This document shows, in pieces, positions 1 through 4,520 of a stretch of 9,005 bases of DNA. Every line of letters begins with the position of its first letter. The stretch's first letter is position 1. The stretch comes from Oscillospiraceae bacterium (GTDB taxonomy: Bacteria > Bacillota > Clostridia > Oscillospirales > Ruminococcaceae). The stretch is taken from assembly GCA_020024155.1 (NCBI GenBank), contig JAHHUE010000064.1, positions 1 to 9,005 on the forward strand, given 5' to 3'. The notes below the pieces were generated by a model, which worked only from the letters and a program-made list of their open reading frames with translations, was not told the DNA's origin and did no database searches. Made by a program: the position numbers and the translations under genes.

Positions 1-791
1 TCTGGCTTAACTTCATCAGCAAGCTTGTTCATATCTGCTACAATTGTTGCAGAATGTTTTTGATAAAGAGCTCTGATAATACTTTCTGCATCGTTAGGAT
101 TTTCCGATTTAGGTACAGAAGACTTTGCAGTTTTAATTTTTGTATCAGTTTTTTCAGCTACTTTATCAACAACCTTTTTTTTCTGCTCTTTTTCAGCCTT
201 TTTAGGACTTTTCATTGAATTTTTTATAAATTCACGGCTTAACTCAGCAGTATCCATTCTTTGTTTGCGATTATCAATTTCTTCTTCTGGAATTGATAGA
301 GTAAGACTGTCAGTAATATATTTTTTCTTGAAAAATCCACGCTTTTTCCTTTTTACAACAAGTTCTGGTGGCGGATTTTTTGGCACAGCAATACTTTGTG
401 TAAAAAAGTCAACAAATTTATCATCAACATAGCTTGCTGTTGATGGAGTAGGCACAATAGGCTCCACAAGTGTATGTATTTTTTCTTCTTGCGAGCTGTT
501 TTGGACATTTGAGGTTGTTGGATTTTCATTTAAAGAAACTGCAATCTTTGAAAAAAATTCGTTTTTAATTTCTGTTTTTGACGCCGGCGTAAAAGTGTTT
601 TCTTTGTAATTAACGGAAATATTTGAAGAACTTTCTTTATCGTTATCCAAAACAGAGGAAGTTTCTCTGCTTATAATTTCTCGTAAACGCTTTTCGTCAT
701 TTGTTTGTGCATTGGCAACAGCTTTTGCATCACTGGATTTTTTGCTTTTTATATCCTGTAATATTTTGTCTATGTCTTTATTGTTTGCCAT
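1..791 (-). CDS. Unrecognised Lys/Glu/Ser-rich protein, N-terminal 263 residues (partial)
   Basis: An open frame runs without a stop from an ATG at 791 to the left edge, giving 263 complete codons; the C-terminus lies outside. I do not recognise a family. The visible part has no signal peptide or membrane segment and is rich in Lys, Glu, Ser and Asp, so it is probably largely disordered. Residues 110-118 are Pro/Thr-rich. A basic patch at 147-157 (KRKKRGFFKKK) is followed by a short hydrophobic-acidic stretch, LTLSIPEEE, at 163-171. A Lys-rich linker covers about 194-229, and residues 235-263 look helical (ESIIRALYQKHSATIVADMN). The start is supported by AGGAG 11 nt upstream (complement of 803-807). 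The gene begins 21 nt after the rlmB stop, so the two are probably co-transcribed. A cytoplasmic domain in front of a later membrane or folded part is possible, but nothing visible settles it. Confidence 0.75.
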   Translation of the reverse strand, partial: MANNKDIDKILQDIKSKKSSDAKAVANAQTNDEKRLREIISRETSSVLDNDKESSSNISVNYKENTFTPASKTEIKNEFFSKIAVSLNENPTTSNVQNSSQEEKIHTLVEPIVPTPSTASYVDDKFVDFFTQSIAVPKNPPPELVVKRKKRGFFKKKYITDSLTLSIPEEEIDNRKQRMDTAELSREFIKNSMKSPKKAEKEQKKKVVDKVAEKTDTKIKTAKSSVPKSENPNDAESIIRALYQKHSATIVADMNKLADEVKP

Positions 792-812
792 ACCCTTACG
801 AGCTCCTAAAAA

Positions 813-1568
813 TTATTTAGATAATGTTCTCTGTCTTGATATTTCATACATTATGATGCCTGCTGCAACAGAAGCATTATAGCTATCAACCGCAGATGCA
901 CCATTGTGCATTGGGATAGATACAACATCATCACAAAGGCTTTTTACAAGTGGTTGTACGCCTTTGCCTTCGCTGCCAACTACAAGACCAATTGCACCTG
1001 TAAGGTTTTGTCTGTACAATGGCTGTGCGTTGAGGTCTGCACAATATACAAAAACATTGTTTTCTTTAAGAATTCTTACAGCCTGTGCAATGTTTGCAAC
1101 TTTTGCAACAGGAAGATGCATTGAAGCGCCTGCACTTGTTTTGTGAACTGTGCCTGTGATGGAAACACCACCACGTCTTGGAATAATAATGCCGTGTGCA
1201 CCCATAAGATATGCAGAACGGATAATTGCACCAAGGTTATGAGGGTCTTCAATACCGTCACAAAGTACAACAAAAGGGCTTTCTCCCTTATCTTTTGCAA
1301 CAGATAATATACTTTCAATTGAAACATATTCAACAGTGCTTGCATAAGCTGCAATGCCTTGGTGATTATCACTTTGACAAAGTGTTTTAAGCTTTAATGG
1401 ATGCACTTTTTTTACCACTGCACCACATTCTTTTGCAAGAGCTGTATAATAATTTTGCACACTTGGATTAAGACTTTCTGAAATAAAAACAGTGTCTACA
1501 CCAGATTTGCTTTTTAAAAGTTCTGTAACAGGGTTTTTGCCGTATATAACTTCGCTTTTTTGTTCCAT
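813..1568 (-). CDS. rlmB: 23S rRNA (guanosine-2'-O-)-methyltransferase RlmB, TrmH/SpoU family
   Basis: This SpoU-class (SPOUT, trefoil-knot) enzyme transfers methyl from S-adenosylmethionine to the 2'-O of a guanosine in 23S rRNA (G2251 in E. coli numbering for RlmB). At 251 residues it has the usual family length. Residues 6-75 form the N-terminal L30e-like substrate-binding domain, beginning IYGKNPV and ending with HQGI at 69-72. The catalytic domain carries motif 1 at 103-128 (DGIEDPHNLGAIIRSA, with Asn111 and Arg117), motif 2 at 194-203 (GLVVGSEGKG) and motif 3 at 216-236 (SIPMHNG...SYNASVAAG, with Asn231). Motif 3 reads SYNAS where SLNVS/SLNAS is usual. The start is supported by AAAAGGA (complement of 1575-1581) 6 nt upstream. 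RlmB versus another TrmH-family paralogue cannot be decided with certainty, but the substrate-binding domain favours RlmB. The partial unknown gene follows after 21 nt. Confidence 0.92.
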   Translation of the reverse strand: MEQKSEVIYGKNPVTELLKSKSGVDTVFISESLNPSVQNYYTALAKECGAVVKKVHPLKLKTLCQSDNHQGIAAYASTVEYVSIESILSVAKDKGESPFVVLCDGIEDPHNLGAIIRSAYLMGAHGIIIPRRGGVSITGTVHKTSAGASMHLPVAKVANIAQAVRILKENNVFVYCADLNAQPLYRQNLTGAIGLVVGSEGKGVQPLVKSLCDDVVSIPMHNGASAVDSYNASVAAGIIMYEISRQRTLSK

Positions 1569-1593
1569 AAAAATTCCTTTTCACATAAAATCA

Positions 1594-1624
1594 GTATACT
1601 ATAAATATTTACTTTATAGTATAC
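1594..1624. promoter_or_regulatory. Perfect 12-bp inverted repeat upstream of rlmB, possible operator/promoter
   Basis: The arms GTATACTATAAA (1594-1605) and TTTATAGTATAC (1613-1624) are exact complements around a 7-nt loop. Each arm contains TATACT- or TATAGT-like -10 hexamers, readable on both strands. The repeat sits 26 nt before the rlmB start and 29 nt after the stop of the 82-residue gene. No T-run follows it in the minus direction, which argues against a standard terminator. It may be a rlmB promoter overlapping a dimeric repressor site, but I find no good -35 element, so the role is inferred. Confidence 0.45.
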
Positions 1625-1652
1625 CAAATTTTTTTATATATTAAAAGGGGTT

Positions 1653-1901
1653 TTACAAAATAAAAAATAATAAAAGTGCTGTTATCGCAACAACTGCTGT
1701 AACGCCAAGAGCAATGCTGATATGCTTTGGTTTTTTTGAAACTTTTTGCAGGTCAAGCTCTTTTAACAATGCTGTTGCCTGTGCCCTTGTGGACATAACT
1801 GCAATGTCTGTTGCATCGGGTTTTAAGAAAACCAGAATTCTGTCAATTGCCTCATTTTGAGTGTCATTTATTTCAATTACATTGTGTTTCAAGCCTTTCA
1901 T
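1653..1901 (-). CDS. Small tail-anchored membrane protein of unknown function (82 aa)
   Basis: An 82-residue protein with a soluble N-terminal part of about 60 residues and one strongly hydrophobic segment at 62-82 (ISIALGVTAVVAITALLLFF) that ends the protein, so a tail-anchored topology with the N-terminus in the cytoplasm is likely. A basic stretch, KVSKKPKH (53-60), precedes the membrane segment, as the positive-inside rule expects. The soluble part begins with HNVIEINDTQNEAIDRILVFLKP (6-28), which looks like a small alpha/beta or helical module; I cannot name the family. The start is well supported by GGAGGT 5 nt upstream (complement of 1907-1912). rlmB lies 84 nt further in the same direction, separated by the inverted repeat, so co-transcription is uncertain. 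The gene borders the DnaA-box-like cluster. Confidence 0.8.
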   Translation of the reverse strand: MKGLKHNVIEINDTQNEAIDRILVFLKPDATDIAVMSTRAQATALLKELDLQKVSKKPKHISIALGVTAVVAITALLLFFIL

Positions 1902-1940
1902 ATATTACCTCCGGTAGAAAATATACATGCATAAACATTT

Positions 1941-1970
1941 TTTATACATAAAATAAAGTAAAAATTACAA
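1941..1970 (-). promoter_or_regulatory. Possible promoter of the 82-aa membrane protein gene
   Basis: On the minus strand, TTGTAA (complement of 1965-1970) is followed after 18 nt by TATAAA (complement of 1941-1946), about 40 nt before the start codon. Both hexamers are imperfect and the region is very AT-rich, so a chance match is possible. Confidence 0.35.
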
Positions 1971-1998
1971 ATAGTTAAATGTGTAAAAACTTGTCGAA

Positions 1999-2108
1999 TG
2001 TTGAAAACTCTGTTGAAACAGTTGAAAACTGGCTTAAAATAAAGGTTTTTTTAATGTTGAAACAGGTCGAAAAGCCATAGTTTTCAACACCGTGTTGAAA
2101 ACTCTGTT
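1999..2108 (+). repeat. 16-nt direct repeat within the box cluster
   Basis: The 16-mer TGTTGAAAACTCTGTT occurs exactly at 1999-2014 and again at 2093-2108, 94 nt apart. After one differing base both copies continue with AAA, so each copy carries two tandem boxes about 12 nt apart. This looks like a duplicated binding unit, not simple AT-rich drift. Confidence 0.8.
2079..2103. repeat. Perfect 25-nt interrupted palindrome (12-bp arms)
   Basis: AGTTTTCAACAC (2079-2090) and GTGTTGAAAACT (2092-2103) are exact complements around a single C at 2091. The arms are two box-like 9-mers facing each other. A one-base centre cannot form a good RNA hairpin and no T-run follows, so a DNA-binding site for a symmetric protein pair is more likely than a terminator. 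Confidence 0.8.
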
Positions 2109-2217
2109 TAAAACTTTTTGTAATATATAGAAAAGTCAATTGTTACTTTCCACAAAATTTATATTAAAATTATAGGCTTTTTGAGATAAAAATAATCGGC
2201 TTAAAGTAAATTTATTA

Positions 2218-2226
2218 TGTTATAAT
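2218..2226 (+). promoter_or_regulatory. Extended -10 promoter of the DNA glycosylase gene
   Basis: TGTTATAAT is a perfect extended -10 element (TGn-TATAAT), about 40 nt before the ATG at 2268. No convincing -35 lies at the usual distance, which extended -10 promoters can tolerate. Confidence 0.5.
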
Positions 2227-2267
2227 ATATGTAAAATATTCAATTTATTTCCAAAGGATTATACTAT

Positions 2268-3092
2268 ATGCAATATCTACTCGAAAAAAATAAAATTATA
2301 TATCAAAATGTAACTGACTATGATTTAAAACAAACTTTTCAATGTGGGCAGACTTTTAGATTTGATGAGTTCAAAGATGGTTTTACCGGTTTTATAGAAA
2401 GCAGACCTTGCTATATTACACTTGAAAATACAACTCTTACAGTTGAATTATTGGTGGGAGAAAGCTCCACAGAGCTGGCAGAAAAAATAGGTGACTTTTT
2501 GGCACTGGATATTGATTACTCTGCCCTTAAGCAAAAGTTTGCTCAAAATGAAACTTTGAAAAAGGCAATTGAATTTGCTCCGGGAATCCGTGTGCTTAAT
2601 CAAGATTTTTTTCAAACACTTATAACATTCATAATAAGTCAAAATAATAATATCCCACGCATTAAAAAACTTTGTGATTCACTTGCAGAAAAATACGGAA
2701 CAAAAGTGGGGGATAACTTTGTTTTTCCAACTGCTGAGCAGATGAAAGATATAACTGAACAAGACTATAAAGATATGAAATTCGGTTTTCGTGCAAAATA
2801 TCTTGCAGATGCAGTGCAGAAATTTGTAAGTGGTGAAATTGATGAGAAAACCGTAAAATCAATGTCATATAAAGACGCACAAAAATATCTTATGCAGATA
2901 AAAGGTGTTGGCCCAAAAGTTGCAGACTGTGTGCTGTTGTTCAGCTGTAAACAGTATGAGAGTTTCCCAAAAGATGTTTGGATAAATCGTGCTATGGAAA
3001 TTTTATTTCCACAGGGATTGCCACAAGAGTGCAAAGGCTATGAGGGCATTGCACAGCAATATATATTTCATTATGCAAGATTTAATCTGTAA
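2268..3092 (+). CDS. ogg: OGG1-type 8-oxoguanine DNA glycosylase/AP lyase
   Basis: A base-excision-repair enzyme predicted to remove 8-oxoguanine from DNA and nick the abasic site by beta-elimination. The 274 residues fit bacterial OGG1-like proteins. Residues 15-105 match the OGG N-terminal beta domain (DLKQTFQCGQTFRF at 19-32, GFTGF at 38-42). The HhH-GPD domain follows: ISQNNNIPRI (123-132) corresponds to the Asn-rich lesion-recognition loop of human OGG1, GFRAKYL (173-179) to its helical core, and the helix-hairpin-helix LMQIKGVGPKVADC (208-221) supplies the Schiff-base Lys217. The catalytic Asp236 in FPKDVW is 19 residues later, the same spacing as Lys249 to Asp268 in the human enzyme. 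The start is supported by AAAGGA (2253-2258), 9 nt upstream. It is the first rightward gene beyond the divergent junction. No clear terminator follows, so some read-through into fba is possible. Confidence 0.9.
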   Translation: MQYLLEKNKIIYQNVTDYDLKQTFQCGQTFRFDEFKDGFTGFIESRPCYITLENTTLTVELLVGESSTELAEKIGDFLALDIDYSALKQKFAQNETLKKAIEFAPGIRVLNQDFFQTLITFIISQNNNIPRIKKLCDSLAEKYGTKVGDNFVFPTAEQMKDITEQDYKDMKFGFRAKYLADAVQKFVSGEIDEKTVKSMSYKDAQKYLMQIKGVGPKVADCVLLFSCKQYESFPKDVWINRAMEILFPQGLPQECKGYEGIAQQYIFHYARFNL

Positions 3093-3161
3093 TTTATGAT
3101 AAAAAGATACAAAAGTGATAAAATTTTAACACAAAAATATATATAATAATGACTAAAAGTA

Positions 3162-3170
3162 TGATATACT
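3162..3170 (+). promoter_or_regulatory. Extended -10 promoter of fba
   Basis: TGATATACT fits TGn-TATACT, about 53 nt before the fba start. No good -35 is seen at 16-18 nt upstream. The leader carries AAGGAG at 3207-3212, 10 nt before ATG. Confidence 0.5.
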
Positions 3171-3222
3171 GTAATTAGATTAGAAAAATTAAAACTTTAC
3201 TATAACAAGGAGATTTAAGATA

Positions 3223-4086
3223 ATGTTAGTAAACGCAACAGAAATGCTTAAAAAAGCAAAAGCTGAAGGTTACGCAGTTGGTGCATTCAACATCAATAAC
3301 CTTGAATGGACAAAAGCTATCCTTTTAACAGCACAAGAAAACAACAGCCCTGTTATTCTTGGTGTTTCAGAAGGCGCAGGCAAATATATGACAGGTTTTA
3401 AAACAGTTACTGCAATGGTTAAAGCTATGATTGAAGAACTCAACATCACAGTTCCGGTTGCTTTGCACCTTGACCACGGTAGCTACGAAGGCGCTAAAAA
3501 ATGTATTGAAGCTGGTTTCTCTTCCGTTATGTTTGACGGCAGCCACTACTCAATTGAAGAAAATATAGAAAAAACAAAAGAACTTGTTGAATATGCACAT
3601 TCAAACGGTATCTCTATCGAAGCTGAGGTTGGTTCTATCGGTGGTGAAGAAGACGGTGTTATCGGCAGAGGCGAAGTTGCTGATGCTGATGAATGTAAAT
3701 TGATTGCTGACCTTGGTATTGATATGCTTGCAGCAGGTATTGGCAACATCCACGGTAAATATCCAGCAAACTGGCAGGGCCTTGACTTTGTTGCTCTTGA
3801 AAAAATCAAAGAAAAAACAGAAGGTATGCCACTTGTTCTTCACGGTGGTACAGGCATTCCAGAAGATATGATTAAAAAAGCTATCAGCCTTGGTGTTGCA
3901 AAAATCAATGTTAACACAGAGTGCCAGCTTGCTTTTGCAGAAGCTACAAGAAAATACATTGAAGAAGGCAAAGACCTTCAAGGTAAAGGCTTTGACCCAA
4001 GAAAATTGCTTAACCCTGGTTTTGAAGGTATCAAAGCTTGTGTTAAAGAAAAAATGCAGCTCTTTGGCAGCATAAACAAAGCTTAA
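3223..4086 (+). CDS. fba: Class II (zinc-dependent) fructose-1,6-bisphosphate aldolase
   Basis: This cytoplasmic glycolytic/gluconeogenic enzyme reversibly cleaves fructose 1,6-bisphosphate into dihydroxyacetone phosphate and glyceraldehyde 3-phosphate. The 287-residue TIM barrel has the expected class II landmarks: LHLDHG at 81-86 (catalytic Asp84, metal ligand His85), SVMFDGSH at 101-108, EAEVGSIGGEED at 133-144 (Glu135), GNIHGKY at 174-180 (metal ligand His177), LHGGTGI at 206-212 (metal ligand His207) and KINVNTE at 227-233, which closes the phosphate site. The length is that of short class II enzymes of Firmicutes. Related tagatose-bisphosphate aldolases share these motifs, but a stand-alone gene with its own promoter and terminator favours glycolytic Fba. 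The start is supported by AAGGAG, 10 nt upstream. Codon use tends to favour GGT, CTT and AAA, as a highly expressed gene in this genome might show. Confidence 0.93.
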   Translation: MLVNATEMLKKAKAEGYAVGAFNINNLEWTKAILLTAQENNSPVILGVSEGAGKYMTGFKTVTAMVKAMIEELNITVPVALHLDHGSYEGAKKCIEAGFSSVMFDGSHYSIEENIEKTKELVEYAHSNGISIEAEVGSIGGEEDGVIGRGEVADADECKLIADLGIDMLAAGIGNIHGKYPANWQGLDFVALEKIKEKTEGMPLVLHGGTGIPEDMIKKAISLGVAKINVNTECQLAFAEATRKYIEEGKDLQGKGFDPRKLLNPGFEGIKACVKEKMQLFGSINKA

Positions 4087-4126
4087 TTTAGATTTAGTAC
4101 AGTTGTCATATAAATAAATCTTAGCA

Positions 4127-4164
4127 AAAAACAGTGTTCTTGTTTTGAACACTGTTTTTGTTTT
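4127..4164 (+). terminator. Intrinsic terminator of fba
   Basis: AAAAACAGTGTTC (4127-4139) pairs perfectly with GAACACTGTTTTT (4147-4159) around a 7-nt loop, followed by GTTTT. The A-run on the left arm could also make it work in the opposite direction. Confidence 0.9.
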
Positions 4165-4197
4165 ATAGAATTTTTAAAAGTGAATAATTATATAGTT

Positions 4198-4231
4198 ATA
4201 GCAGAGAAAATATAATTCTCTGCTATTTTTT
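4198..4231 (+). terminator. Second, tandem intrinsic terminator
   Basis: ATAGCAGAGAA (4198-4208) pairs perfectly with TTCTCTGCTAT (4216-4226) around a 7-nt loop and is followed by a run of T to 4231. It lies 33 nt past the first terminator with no gene between, so it acts as a back-up for fba or ends an unseen short RNA. Confidence 0.8.
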
Positions 4232-4520
4232 ATAAGTTCAATAAAATAATTTTTTAAACTGTTTCATATTATATCTTGATTGTATTTTTAACTCTAATGT
4301 ATTTTTTCAACAAAAAAATAAAAAATTGTCATTGATAAAATGAGATTGATGTAAATATGCACAATTGTAGTATGTATTTTTCTACAATTTTTAGTAACAA
4401 ATTCAAGTAAATGTATTTAAAAGTTTTCAATAATGGTGTATAATTTTTGTATGATTTGCACAGAGGGTTAAATGTGCATTACGAAGCGAAAAAAATAAAA
4501 AGAAAAGGGGGTTCATTATT
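4232..4520 (+). other. AT-rich spacer and leader before the EF-G-like gene
   Basis: No gene is seen. With the two terminators, the fba-to-EF-G-like gap is 434 bp. Within it, AATTGTAG (4363-4370) pairs with CTACAATT (4382-4389) around 11 nt, with a few T after it: a weak hairpin. TATAAT at 4439-4444 is the best -10 candidate but has no good -35. Downstream of it TGCACA (4457-4462) and TGTGCA (4473-4478) could form a 6-bp leader hairpin. AGGGGG (4506-4511) is the ribosome binding site, 9 nt before ATG. One isolated TTTTCAACA occurs at 4304-4312. Confidence 0.5.

Larger units (their letters stand above)
1902..2267. other. Divergent intergenic region carrying a DnaA-box-like cluster (candidate origin or DnaA-binding site)
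   Basis: No gene is visible in these 366 bp. The flanks are very AT-rich (1920-1980 and 2155-2260). The core, 1980-2113, contains repeated 9-mers related to TGTTGAAAA: forward copies begin at 1980, 1992 (weak), 1999, 2011, 2020, 2055, 2065, 2093 and 2105, and one reverse copy (TTTTCAACA) spans 2081-2089. TGTTGAAAA matches 7 of 9 positions of the classical DnaA box TGTGGATAA; other copies match 5 to 7. CTTTCCACA at 2146-2154 is another near-box in the opposite orientation. Neighbouring copies within sub-groups are mostly 9-12 nt apart. Genes point away on both sides, as they often do at an origin, but dnaA and dnaN are not in the window. A regulatory multi-site operator for an unknown repressor is the main alternative. 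Confidence 0.45.

Noticed and set aside
1569..1652. Standard intrinsic terminator after the 82-residue gene
   Set aside because: The stem is strong but very AT-rich and not followed by a T-run in the minus direction, so it was called a regulatory repeat.
1999..2113. Repeated GTTGAAAAC units read as a CRISPR array
   Set aside because: Units are only about 9-10 nt, spacers are a few bases and irregular, and one unit is inverted; there are no cas genes. The pattern fits protein-binding sites instead.
3601..4152. Minus-strand open frame of 183 codons over fba
   Set aside because: Antisense shadow of the well-supported fba; no ribosome binding site, and it starts inside the fba terminator.
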